Assembly: GCA_947371775.1 (NCBI GenBank) | Contig: CANBQX010000052.1 | Span: 1-11,755, forward strand | Source of the DNA: Comamonadaceae bacterium | Lineage (GTDB): Bacteria; Pseudomonadota; Gammaproteobacteria; Burkholderiales; Burkholderiaceae_C | Reading direction: 5' to 3' | Length of the DNA stretch: 11,755 nucleotides | Shown: one piece after another, positions 1 through 6,816 of the stretch | Position numbering within the stretch: position 1 is the first letter of the stretch | How the letters are laid out: each line of letters begins with the position of its first letter | Made by a program: the position numbers and the translations under genes | The notes under the pieces: model-generated | The model's database searches: none | Seen by the model: the letters and a program-made list of their open reading frames with translations, nothing else | Told to the model about the DNA's origin: nothing

Positions 1-80
1 GGGTAGCGCAGCAGCTCCACCGACGCGTAAAACGCATCCATGTCCAGATGCGCGATGCGGCGAATGGGCTCCTCTTGCAA
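1..80 (-). CDS. dinB: DNA polymerase IV (DinB), N-terminal fragment cut by window edge
   Basis: Only the first 26 codons lie in the window; the gene runs off the left edge. The reading contains HLDMDAFYASVELLRY, the hallmark N-terminal motif of Y-family DNA polymerases. Its first aspartate (D13 here) is one of the metal-binding catalytic residues, and FYASVE holds the conserved aromatic/steric-gate region. By family knowledge Pol IV is a low-fidelity translesion polymerase, often SOS-induced. I chose a TTG start at position 80 because GGAG lies 8 bases upstream (89-92) and the frame is closed by the lldD stop just before it; no ATG occurs before the motif. It follows lldD by 21 bases on the same strand, so it may be read from the lldD transcript. 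The family call is firm; the exact start is less sure. Confidence 0.85.
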   Translation of the reverse strand, partial: MQEEPIRRIAHLDMDAFYASVELLRY

Positions 81-101
81 GCGGGTTGCTCCGCGTGGGG
101 C

Positions 102-1253
102 TTAGACCGGGAAGGTGCCCGGCAGCAAAATGCTTTTGTCCACCGTCTGAATGTCGGTGCGGCCGCAAAAAGCCATGGTGATGTCGAGCTCTTTGTGGAT
201 GATTTCCAGCGCCTTGGTCACACCAGCTTCGCCCATGGCGCCCAAGCCGTAAACCATAGCGCGGCCGATCAAGGTGCCACGCGCGCCCAGGGCCCAGGCC
301 TTGAGCACGTCCTGCCCCGAGCGAATGCCGCCGTCCATCCAGACCTCAATCTGCGAACCCACCGCCTCCACGATGGCGGGCAAGGCTTCGATGCTGGACT
401 GCGCGCCGTCGAGTTGGCGTCCGCCGTGGTTGCTCACCACAATCGCGTCGGCGCCGCTTTGAACGGCCAGCTTGGCGTCTTCCACGTCCTGAATGCCTTT
501 GAGGATGAGCTTGCCGCCCCATAGCTCTTTGACCCAGGCCACGTCGGCCCAGGACAGGCGCGGGTCAAACTGTTCGTTGGTCCAGGAGGACAGCGAACGC
601 ATATTGCTCACGCCTTTGACATGCCCCACCAAATTCCCAAAGGTGTGGCGGCGTGTGCCGGCCATGCCCAAGCACCAGCGGGGCTTGGTCATGAGGTTGA
701 TGATGTTGGCGATTGTGGGGCTCGGGGGGGCGGTGAGACCATTCTTGAGGTCTTTGTGGCGCTGGCCAATCACCTGCAAGTCCAGGGTCAGCACCAGCGC
801 GCTGCAGCCTGCTTTGCGGGTGCGCTCAATCATGTCCACCATGGCCTGGCGGTCGCGCATCATGTAGAGCTGAAACCAGAATGGGGCAGTGGTGTTGGCC
901 GCCACGTCTTCGATCGAGCAAATGCTCATGGTCGAGAGGATGAAGGGAATGCCAAATTTCTCGGCCGCTTTGGCGGCCTTGATCTCGCCGTCGGCATGTT
1001 GCATACCGGTCAGCCCCACGGGCGCAATGGCCACCGGCATTTTGACGCGGGTGCCCGCCATGGTGGTGGCGGTGCTGCGGTTTTCCATGTTCACCGCCAC
1101 GCGCTGGCGCAGCTTGATCTTTTGGAAATCTTGCGCATTGGCGCGGTAGGTGCCTTCGGTCCAGCTGCCCGAGTCGGCATAGTCGTAAAACATGCGGGGC
1201 ACGCGTTTTTCGGCCAAAACGCGCAGGTCTTCGATGTTGGTAATCACGGGCAT
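102..1253 (-). CDS. lldD: FMN-dependent L-lactate dehydrogenase / alpha-hydroxy-acid oxidase family
   Basis: This 383-residue protein has the usual length of the family. It is a TIM-barrel flavoenzyme that oxidises L-lactate (or a related 2-hydroxy acid) to pyruvate and passes electrons to the respiratory chain at the inner membrane. The family signature SNHGGRQLDG is at residues 274-283, with the catalytic base His276 and substrate-binding Arg279. Other expected residues are Tyr23 and Tyr25 near the N-terminus, FQLY at 127-130, Lys252 for FMN, and the phosphate-binding DGGIRSG at 307-313 followed by GR at 330-331. The loop reads TLDLQVIGQRHKD (156-168) rather than the E. coli VDxPVxGxR form, a variant I associate with Burkholderiales homologues, so glycolate or another hydroxy acid is possible as substrate. 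The ATG at 1253 begins the expected N-terminus; no strong ribosome site is visible. The hemerythrin gene is 102 bases upstream and dinB follows. Confidence 0.9.
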   Translation of the reverse strand: MPVITNIEDLRVLAEKRVPRMFYDYADSGSWTEGTYRANAQDFQKIKLRQRVAVNMENRSTATTMAGTRVKMPVAIAPVGLTGMQHADGEIKAAKAAEKFGIPFILSTMSICSIEDVAANTTAPFWFQLYMMRDRQAMVDMIERTRKAGCSALVLTLDLQVIGQRHKDLKNGLTAPPSPTIANIINLMTKPRWCLGMAGTRRHTFGNLVGHVKGVSNMRSLSSWTNEQFDPRLSWADVAWVKELWGGKLILKGIQDVEDAKLAVQSGADAIVVSNHGGRQLDGAQSSIEALPAIVEAVGSQIEVWMDGGIRSGQDVLKAWALGARGTLIGRAMVYGLGAMGEAGVTKALEIIHKELDITMAFCGRTDIQTVDKSILLPGTFPV

Positions 1254-1355
1254 GGTGCGGTCTCGCTGAGAAATAAGAGTGGGCTGATCCTAGCGCCCGC
1301 GCCCCAGACCGCGCGTGAAACCCGCAGGATGCCGCCTGAAAATTCTTGGGCCGTC

Positions 1356-1868
1356 TTAGCTGCAGCTGATGCTGCCGCAGCCCGACACCGTGACGTTGCG
1401 GATGGCGGCCGGATCGGCCAGGGTTTCGGTGGCGCTGTCAAATCCCACCGATTGCAAGTGCTGCGCCAAACCCGCGTCCATGCTTTGCGCATGCTGGCCA
1501 AACCACTCACCCAGGGCTTCGCCCATGCGGTTGATGATGTCCGTCTCGCCGAGCTGGTAATGCTTGACCACGGCTTGCATGGTTTCCAGCACCATGGCGT
1601 GCTGGTCGCTGTGGCAGTTGCTTTCGGTGAAGCCGGTGGCCAGCATCCAGCGATCTTCCTGTGCGAAATGCGCCACGGTATGGGCGACAAAGGCCTCGTA
1701 CAAGGGCAGTTGCTCAGCCGGTGGGGTGGCCAAAAGCACTGCGAGTTGGTCGGCGAACTCCTGGTGCGTGTGGTCCATGCGCGCATCGCCGGTCAAAAGC
1801 TTTTCGGACCACTCAAAGCCCATGGCGGGCTGGACTGCGTTTTCAGCGTGGGCGGAGGAGGTGTTCAT
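1356..1868 (-). CDS. Bacteriohemerythrin (single-domain diiron O2-binding protein)
   Basis: The 170-residue protein carries one hemerythrin domain at about residues 16-133. All seven expected diiron ligands are present: His35 (DHTH), His67 and Glu71 (HFAQE), His86 and His90 (HSDQH), and His126 and Asp131 (HAQSMD). FEW at 18-20 matches the conserved aromatic start of the domain. By family knowledge such proteins bind O2 reversibly in the cytoplasm and serve in oxygen sensing, storage or delivery. After the domain comes a tail of about 35 residues ending VSGCGSISCS, with cysteines at 164 and 169, which is not part of the canonical fold. I chose the ATG at 1868; a TTG at 1913 would add 15 residues, but they look unrelated to the domain. 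No clear Shine-Dalgarno is visible. A terminator lies upstream at 1934-1971, so the gene probably has its own promoter, though I could not identify one. Confidence 0.88.
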   Translation of the reverse strand: MNTSSAHAENAVQPAMGFEWSEKLLTGDARMDHTHQEFADQLAVLLATPPAEQLPLYEAFVAHTVAHFAQEDRWMLATGFTESNCHSDQHAMVLETMQAVVKHYQLGETDIINRMGEALGEWFGQHAQSMDAGLAQHLQSVGFDSATETLADPAAIRNVTVSGCGSISCS

Positions 1869-1933
1869 GGCTGTCAGGCGTTGGATGGTCAGTACAGAGC
1901 CAAGTGTAAGCAAATGCGCATGGGCGCTTTGAC

Positions 1934-1971
1934 AAAGAAAAAGCCGCCCTGTTTTTCAACAGGGCGGCTTT
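1934..1971 (-). terminator. Rho-independent terminator downstream of tRNA-Leu
   Basis: A perfect 14-bp inverted repeat (1940-1953 with 1958-1971) encloses a 4-base loop that reads GAAA on the minus strand, a GNRA-type tetraloop. On the minus strand the stem is followed by a T-rich run (TT, C, TTT) at 1939-1934, whereas the plus-strand side has no T run. The stem begins 5 bases after the tRNA CCA end, so it should end the tRNA transcript and insulate the hemerythrin gene. Confidence 0.9.
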
Positions 1972-1976
1972 GTCAG

Positions 1977-2061
1977 TGGTGCCCGGGGCCGGACTCGAAC
2001 CGGCACGCCTTGCGGCGGGGGATTTTGAGTCCCCTGAGTCTACCAATTTCACCACCCGGGC
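1977..2061 (-). tRNA. tRNA-Leu, anticodon CAA
   Basis: An 85-base class II tRNA is read on the minus strand. The acceptor stem GCCCGGG pairs with CCCGGGC before the discriminator A, and the CCA end is encoded (1977-1979). The D arm contains TGGTGAAATTGGTAGAC, the anticodon stem GGGGA/TCCCC holds the loop CTCAAAA, giving anticodon CAA for UUG codons, and the T arm contains GGTTCGAGTCC. A long variable arm, diagnostic of leucine tRNAs, lies between. It has a terminator just downstream and an extended -10-like element upstream, so it is probably transcribed alone. Confidence 0.97.
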
Positions 2062-2079
2062 AGTAATCGGTGGACTCGC

Positions 2080-2088
2080 ATTATGACA
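2080..2088 (-). promoter_or_regulatory. Probable extended -10 promoter of tRNA-Leu
   Basis: On the minus strand TGTCATAAT forms a TGn extension directly before CATAAT, which matches the sigma-70 -10 consensus at five of six positions. It lies 18 bases before the tRNA 5' end, and a GCGAG discriminator follows, as is common at stable-RNA promoters. No good -35 box stands at the expected distance, so the call rests on the extended -10 and its position. Confidence 0.45.
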
Positions 2089-2136
2089 CAAGGTGAGGGC
2101 GGGCCCCTCATGTGCGGTCGAGCCGGTAAAACGACC

Positions 2137-2394
2137 TTAATGCGCCTTGGGGGTTTGCGCGACGGTGCCAGGGGCGGCCAGCTTCTCTGCTTGGGACACA
2201 TGCTGTTGGGCATGCGCGATGTGGTCGGAGGCGATTTGCGCTTGCTGGGTTGCCGCTTTGGTATCGCCCGCGCCATGGGACTTGGCAGCGGCCAGGTGGC
2301 TCGCTGCGGCTTGCTGCAGGTGCTCACCCGCTTGTTGGTGGTGTTGTTGCAGGGTTTGATGGGCGGCGGGGGATTTGGTGGTTGTCAATGTCAT
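2137..2394 (-). CDS. Small His/Gln/Ala-rich helical protein, function unknown
   Basis: I do not recognise this 85-residue protein. It begins MTLTTTKSPAAHQTLQQHHQ and is rich in alanine, glutamine and histidine, with ten histidines (12, 18, 19, 25, 33, 40, 58, 61, 65, 85). There is no signal peptide, membrane segment or cysteine. Residues 10-70 have the composition of a long amphipathic helix or helical pair, interrupted by GAGD at 41-44; the C-terminal tail is Pro/Thr/Ala-rich. I chose the ATG at 2394 because AGAAAG lies just upstream and because the reading upstream of it is Arg/Pro-rich and resembles noncoding sequence. It diverges from tex across about 190 bases and is not obviously co-transcribed with the tRNA. 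The histidines might bind metal, but their spacing fits no motif I know. A spurious reading in GC-rich DNA is possible, although the composition looks coding. Confidence 0.6.
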   Translation of the reverse strand: MTLTTTKSPAAHQTLQQHHQQAGEHLQQAAASHLAAAKSHGAGDTKAATQQAQIASDHIAHAQQHVSQAEKLAAPGTVAQTPKAH

Positions 2395-2584
2395 GGTGTG
2401 CTTTCTGAGTTGATAAAGGCTTGCAGCGGGGGCGTTTCCACCGTCTGCAGGGGCATCTTGTGTCTTCCGGCGTTCGGGGTCTGTACGGCGCGCCACCATG
2501 CCTTTGGGTGCCGCACCCGCCACCGTTCCATGCCGGGCCGGGCGGTAAACTGCGCAGGAGTCTTGTGTTTCCCCCGTGCCCTTC

Positions 2585-4990
2585 ATGCAAAAAATCATCG
2601 CGCAAATCGCGCAAGAAATCCGTGTCCATCCCCACCAAGTCGAGTCAGCGGTTGCGCTGCTGGACAGCGGGGCGACCGTGCCCTTTATCGCCCGCTACCG
2701 CAAAGAGGTGACAGGGGGTTTGGACGACATTCAACTGCGCGAGCTGGAAGCCCGTCTTTCGTACTTGCGCGAACTGCAAGACCGCCGCTTGGTGGTGGCC
2801 AAAGCCATCGACGAGCAAGGCAAGTTAACGCCTGCGCTGCAAGCCGCCATTGATGCCGCGGCCACCAAGCAGGAACTTGAAGACATTTACCTGCCGTTCA
2901 AGCTCAAGCGCCGCACCAAAGGGCAGCTGGCCCGCGAAGCCGGCTTGGAGCCATTGGCATCCGCCTTGTTTGCGAACCCAGGTCTGGACCCGGCCCAAGA
3001 GGCCTTGGCCTATGTGGTGCCCTTGCGTCCCGTGGCTGAAGGCGAGGACAAACCGGCCGATTTCTCAACGGTGCAGGCGGTGCTCGACGGCGTGCGCGAC
3101 CTGCTGAGCGAGCGCTGGGCGGAAGACCCTTCGGTCGTGCAAGACCTGCGCACCTGGTTGTGGAACGAGGGCCTGCTGCAAAGCAAACGTGTGGAGGGCA
3201 AGGACGAAAACCATCCCGATGTGGCCAAGTTCCGCGATTACTTTGCCTACGACGAGCCCATCGGTCGCGTACCCTCGCACCGTGCGCTGGCCGTGTTTCG
3301 GGGGCGCGCGCTCGACATTCTGGATGCCAAGCTGGTGTTGCCCGATGCCGCGCTGGGCCAGGCTGCGGTGGAGGCGTCTGCCGCCAAACCCAAGGGCCCG
3401 GTCATCTCGCTGGCCGAGGCGCGCATCGCGCTGCGGCTGGGCTGGAGCCACCAGGGGCGTGCCGCCGATGACCTGATTCGCAAATGCGTGGCCTGGGCCT
3501 GGCGCGTGAAGCTGAGTCTTTCTTTGGAGCGCGACCTGTTTGCCCGCCTGCGCGAAGATGCCGAAGGCGTGGCCATCAAGGTTTTTGCCGACAACGTGCG
3601 GGATTTGCTTCTGGCCGCACCGGCCGGGCCGCGCGTGGTGATGGGCTTGGACCCCGGCATTCGCACCGGCGTGAAAGTGGCTGTGGTGGACGCGACCGGC
3701 AAGTTGGTCGATACCGCCACCGTCTTTCCGCATGAGCCGCGCAAAGACTGGGACGGCGCTTTGCACACCTTGGGCGCGCTGTGCGTGCGCCACGGCGTCA
3801 ACCTGATTGCCATTGGCAACGGCACGGCCAGCCGCGAGACCGACAAGCTGGCGGCAGACCTGATCAAGCAGCTGGCCAAAGCAGGCGCTCAGGCGGTGGA
3901 CAAGGTGGTGGTGAGCGAGGCGGGTGCCTCGGTCTACAGTGCCAGTGAATATGCCAGCCAGGAAATGCCCGATGTGGACGTGAGCCTGCGCGGCGCGGCC
4001 AGCATTGCGCGGCGTCTGCAAGACCCGTTGGCGGAGTTGGTCAAGATCGACCCGAAGTCCATTGGCGTGGGCCAGTACCAACACGACGTCAACCAGAGCG
4101 AGTTGGCCCGGACTTTGTCCACGGTGGTGGAAGATTGTGTGAACGCCGTGGGCGTGGATTTGAATACGGCCAGTGTGCCCTTGCTGTCGCGCGTCTCAGG
4201 CCTGTCGGGCACGGTGGCCAAAGCGGTGGTGCGCTGGCGCGAAACCCATGGCGCTTTTGCCAACCGCCAGCAGCTGTTGCAGGTGGCGGGGCTGGGCGCC
4301 AAGACCTTTGAGCAGAGCGCGGGTTTCTTGCGCATACGCGGTGGCGACAACCCGCTGGACATGACCGGCGTGCATCCTGAGACCTATCCCGTGGTGGAAC
4401 AGATCATTGCAACAGCGGGCAAGCCCGTGGCCGAACTGATGGGGCGCGCCGACATGCTGCGCACCCTGCGCCCTGCTCTGTTTGCCAACGACCAAGTGGG
4501 TGTCATCACGGTGCAAGACATCTTGAGCGAGCTGGAAAAACCCGGGCGCGACCCGCGGCCCGACTTCAAGGTCGCACGCTTGCAAGACGGTGTGAACGAC
4601 ATCAAAGACCTGGTGGAAGGCATGATTTTGGAAGGCACGGTGAGCAATGTGGCCGCCTTTGGCGCCTTTATTGACCTGGGTGTGCACCAGGATGGTCTGG
4701 TGCATGTGAGCCAGTTGTCGCACAAGTTTGTGAGCGATGCCCGCGAGGTGGTCAAGACCGGCGACATTGTCAAAGTGCAGGTGGTCGAGGTTGATGTGGC
4801 GCGCAAGCGCATTGGCCTGACCATGAAGCTGGGCGAGGCCCCGCGCCGCGCCGACGACCGGGGCGGCGCACGCGGCAACCGTTTTGAGGGCGCCGACCGC
4901 AACCAACGCCTGCCGCAACGCGCCGCTGAGCCGCAGGCGCCCAGCGCCATGGCGTCGGCCTTTTCCAAGCTCCAGGGCTTGCGCAAATAG
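2585..4990 (+). CDS. tex: Tex, RNA-binding transcription accessory protein
   Basis: The protein of 801 residues has the full length and domain order of Tex. An N-terminal helical Tex_N region (about 1-190) includes ATVPFIARYRKEVTGGL and the conserved LEDIYLPFKLKRRTKG stretch. A YqgF/RNase H-like domain follows at about 350-480 with GLDPGIRTG from 354, then helix-hairpin-helix repeats at about 520-590 (LNTASVPLLSRVSGLS, GLGAKTFEQSAGFLRIRGG), and an S1 RNA-binding domain at 679-750. The last 50 residues are Arg/Gly- and Gln-rich and look disordered. Tex binds nucleic acid and associates with transcription; in Bordetella it affects toxin gene expression. The ATG at 2585 gives the usual start MQKIIAQIAQEI; an in-frame GTG at 2576 would add MPF. 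AGGAG at 2556-2560 is too far from either start to be decisive. The patatin-like gene follows after 14 bases. Confidence 0.95.
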   Translation: MQKIIAQIAQEIRVHPHQVESAVALLDSGATVPFIARYRKEVTGGLDDIQLRELEARLSYLRELQDRRLVVAKAIDEQGKLTPALQAAIDAAATKQELEDIYLPFKLKRRTKGQLAREAGLEPLASALFANPGLDPAQEALAYVVPLRPVAEGEDKPADFSTVQAVLDGVRDLLSERWAEDPSVVQDLRTWLWNEGLLQSKRVEGKDENHPDVAKFRDYFAYDEPIGRVPSHRALAVFRGRALDILDAKLVLPDAALGQAAVEASAAKPKGPVISLAEARIALRLGWSHQGRAADDLIRKCVAWAWRVKLSLSLERDLFARLREDAEGVAIKVFADNVRDLLLAAPAGPRVVMGLDPGIRTGVKVAVVDATGKLVDTATVFPHEPRKDWDGALHTLGALCVRHGVNLIAIGNGTASRETDKLAADLIKQLAKAGAQAVDKVVVSEAGASVYSASEYASQEMPDVDVSLRGAASIARRLQDPLAELVKIDPKSIGVGQYQHDVNQSELARTLSTVVEDCVNAVGVDLNTASVPLLSRVSGLSGTVAKAVVRWRETHGAFANRQQLLQVAGLGAKTFEQSAGFLRIRGGDNPLDMTGVHPETYPVVEQIIATAGKPVAELMGRADMLRTLRPALFANDQVGVITVQDILSELEKPGRDPRPDFKVARLQDGVNDIKDLVEGMILEGTVSNVAAFGAFIDLGVHQDGLVHVSQLSHKFVSDAREVVKTGDIVKVQVVEVDVARKRIGLTMKLGEAPRRADDRGGARGNRFEGADRNQRLPQRAAEPQAPSAMASAFSKLQGLRK

Positions 4991-5004
4991 GGCGGGGTCG
5001 AGCG

Positions 5005-6087
5005 ATGCAAGCCCTTCACATCTATGCCGGCCCGCAGGCGCGCGCGCACCTGGCGTCGCACGGCCTGTTGCCGCAGCACGTGGGGGTCATCCCCGCAGCA
5101 GCCGGTGGCCCCAAGGGTTTGATCCTCGGGCCCTTGGACCGGTTTTTGTTTGGTCAGTGGCTGCCCCAGAGCAGCCAGCCGGTGGACTTGGTGGGTGCGT
5201 CCATCGGCGCCTGGCGAATGGCGACGGCCTGCCTGGACGCGCCGGTCGCCGCCTTTGAGCGGCTGGAGCACGACTACATCCACCAGCATTACGAGTTGCC
5301 CGAGGGGCAAAAACGCGTGCCCGCGCAGCAGGTGAGTGCACAGTTTGGTGACAATTTGCAGCTGTTTTACGGTGGCCGCATCCAAGAGGTTTTGATGCAT
5401 CCGCGCTTCCGCCTGCACATCATGACCTCGCACGGAAAAAAGCTGCTGGCGCGCGAGCACCCGTGGCGAACGCCTCTGGGTTATGCCGCCGCTTTTTTGA
5501 GCAACGCGGTGCAGCGACGCGCCATGGGAATGTGGCTGGACCGTGTGGTGTTCTCCGCGCAAGGCGCTGCTTTGCCCTTTGGCGATCAGGACTATCCGAC
5601 CCTGCAATGTGCGCTGACGCAAGACAACTTCATGGGCGTGCTGCAAGCCAGTTGCTCCATCCCCTTTTTGCTAGAGGCGGTGCACGACATCGCGGGCGCA
5701 CCGCCAGGGGCTTATTGGGACGGTGGCATTACCGACTACCACTTGCACTTGGACTACCCCGCTGCCGCGCGGGCTCAGGCGCCCATCGTGCTGTACCCGC
5801 ATTTCCAACGGGCCGTGGTGCCCGGTTGGTTGGACAAAGCACTCAAACACCGGCACGGCGCGACCTCAAAGCTGTCGAATATGGTGTTGTTAGCCCCCAA
5901 CCCGGCGTGGCTGCATACCCTGCCCAACGGCAAATTGCCGGACCGAACCGACTTCACGCGGTATGGCAATGACTTGTCCAGCCGCGTGGCGGCCTGGCAG
6001 GGCGCGACGGGCGCTGCGCAGCAACTGGCCGATGAATTTGCCGCCTGGCTGGAGCGGCCCGATATGTCGCAGGTCCTGGCGCTCTAG
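5005..6087 (+). CDS. Patatin-like phospholipase family protein
   Basis: The 360-residue protein has the three patatin hallmarks in order. The oxyanion-hole loop AAAGGPKG is at 31-38, the nucleophile elbow GASIG at 64-68 with Ser66, and the dyad aspartate Asp239 in DGGITDYH. Patatin-like enzymes are Ser-Asp acyl hydrolases acting on phospholipids or other acyl esters. No signal peptide or membrane segment is visible, so a cytoplasmic enzyme is likely. The oxyanion loop is GGPKG rather than the GGGxRG of plant patatin and ExoU, so this is a divergent branch whose substrate I cannot name. The start ATG at 5005 has GGCGGGG at 4991-4997 as a plausible ribosome site. It lies 14 bases after tex on the same strand and probably shares its transcript. 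Its stop codon overlaps that of crcB on the opposite strand. Confidence 0.85.
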   Translation: MQALHIYAGPQARAHLASHGLLPQHVGVIPAAAGGPKGLILGPLDRFLFGQWLPQSSQPVDLVGASIGAWRMATACLDAPVAAFERLEHDYIHQHYELPEGQKRVPAQQVSAQFGDNLQLFYGGRIQEVLMHPRFRLHIMTSHGKKLLAREHPWRTPLGYAAAFLSNAVQRRAMGMWLDRVVFSAQGAALPFGDQDYPTLQCALTQDNFMGVLQASCSIPFLLEAVHDIAGAPPGAYWDGGITDYHLHLDYPAAARAQAPIVLYPHFQRAVVPGWLDKALKHRHGATSKLSNMVLLAPNPAWLHTLPNGKLPDRTDFTRYGNDLSSRVAAWQGATGAAQQLADEFAAWLERPDMSQVLAL

Positions 6088-6482
6088 AGCGCTTGCGGCG
6101 CCAGAAAAAACGCCACGGTGCGCAGGCCCACCACCGTCAGCAGCAGAGAGCCGAACAAGTGCAGGGCTGCCGTGCTCAAGGCCAGCAGGTATTTTTGCGT
6201 GCCCAGCATGGCCACGACTTCTGCTGAAAAGCTCGAAAACGTCGTGAGTGCGCCCAGGAAACCGGTGATCAGCAAGAGACGCCACGTGGGATCTAACTCC
6301 GGCATGGCCTGGAACACACCCACCGCCAGGCCCACCAGATAGCCGCCGATCCAGTTGGCCGCCAGGGTCCCCAAAGGCATGCTCGCACCGGGCACCACCA
6401 TGGGGTTGAGCCACAGGCCGAGCTGCCAGCGGGCAAGTGCGCCCAGGCAGGCACCGAAACAAATGGCGAAGACGGACATCAT
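6084..6482 (-). CDS. crcB: CrcB/FluC fluoride ion channel
   Basis: The 132-residue hydrophobic protein has four predicted membrane helices (about 3-23, 37-57, 66-90, 100-126) and the Fluc family motifs. These include PLGTLAANWIGGYLVG (36-51) with the conserved pore Asn43, and GFLGALTTFSSFS (74-86) with the phenylalanine-box residues Phe82 and Phe85. Fluc channels work as antiparallel dual-topology dimers in the inner membrane and export fluoride, protecting enzymes such as enolase. A single copy fits a homodimer. The ATG at 6482 overlaps the stop of the upstream comEA-like gene in ATGA; a second ATG follows at once, so the start could be one codon later. No separate promoter or fluoride riboswitch is visible upstream, because the preceding sequence is coding. 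Expression therefore seems to depend on the operon. The 3' end converges with the patatin-like gene. Confidence 0.93.
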   Translation of the reverse strand: MMSVFAICFGACLGALARWQLGLWLNPMVVPGASMPLGTLAANWIGGYLVGLAVGVFQAMPELDPTWRLLLITGFLGALTTFSSFSAEVVAMLGTQKYLLALSTAALHLFGSLLLTVVGLRTVAFFLAPQAL

Positions 6483-6790
6483 GGCTTGGCCTTGGTGGTG
6501 TTGGCTGCGTCAAAAGGCTGGCCATTGACGGTGAGGCCGCCTTGCGACAGCTGCTCTGCCGCCTTGGCTTTGAATCCTTTGATCCGTTTCAGAAAATCCG
6601 CCCAGTCTTTGAACGGGCCTTGTTCACGCGCTTTCAAAATGCGCGCGGTGCTCGCTGGCCCCAAGCCTTTGACACTGTCGAGTTCTGCCTCGTCGGCGTC
6701 ATTGGCTTCGACCGCGGCCAGACTCAGGCCGGTGACGGCCGAAAGAAGCAGCGCCATTCCAAACTTACGTACAGCGGTCATTGAAGGCAT
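6479..6790 (-). CDS. Secreted ComEA-like helix-hairpin-helix protein
   Basis: The 103-residue protein starts with a signal peptide (basic MTAVRKF, hydrophobic core about 12-22, then SLAAVEA near 23-29) and continues with one helix-hairpin-helix domain. Its two hairpins are ELDSVKGLGPASTARIL (36-52) and FLKRIKGFKAKAAEQL (66-81), and it ends in a short polar tail. This matches small periplasmic ComEA-like proteins common in Burkholderiales. The ComEA family binds incoming double-stranded DNA during natural transformation, but these short forms are often uncharacterised, so a role in competence is an inference. The start is ATG at 6790 or ATG at 6781; the second gives MTAVRKF directly. Any further upstream extension would overlap hldD and lacks signal-peptide character. 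The gene lies 26 bases after hldD and overlaps crcB by four bases (ATGA). Confidence 0.85.
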   Translation of the reverse strand: MPSMTAVRKFGMALLLSAVTGLSLAAVEANDADEAELDSVKGLGPASTARILKAREQGPFKDWADFLKRIKGFKAKAAEQLSQGGLTVNGQPFDAANTTKAKP

Positions 6791-6816
6791 CACAACGCTA
6801 CATTCAACAGGGTGTT

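Noticed and set aside
1254..1355. Possible promoter between the hemerythrin gene and lldD
   Set aside because: I saw no pair of -35 and -10 boxes at proper spacing on the minus strand, and no sigma-54 type GG/GC elements, so no call was made.
621..2066. Long open reading frame (481 codons) on the plus strand
   Set aside because: It lies opposite lldD, the hemerythrin gene and the tRNA. Its His/Gly/Ala-rich translation has no domain and runs through the tRNA, so it is an antisense shadow of high-GC codon use.
2092..2106. Short inverted repeat (GAGGG...CCCTC) upstream of tRNA-Leu
   Set aside because: The stem is only five base pairs with no T run, as expected by chance in GC-rich DNA.
2083..2853. 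Plus-strand reading frame crossing the tex start region (256 codons)
   Set aside because: It overlaps the beginning of tex in another frame and its sequence is low-complexity Gly/Arg/Cys, unlike a real protein.
3065..4084. Long minus-strand reading frame inside tex (339 codons)
   Set aside because: It mirrors the tex codon pattern, matches no family I know, and tex itself is unmistakable in the other frame.
6483..6560. Possible fluoride riboswitch in front of crcB
   Set aside because: The region is the coding 3' end of the comEA-like gene, and I could not see the short pseudoknot-forming consensus of the fluoride riboswitch there.
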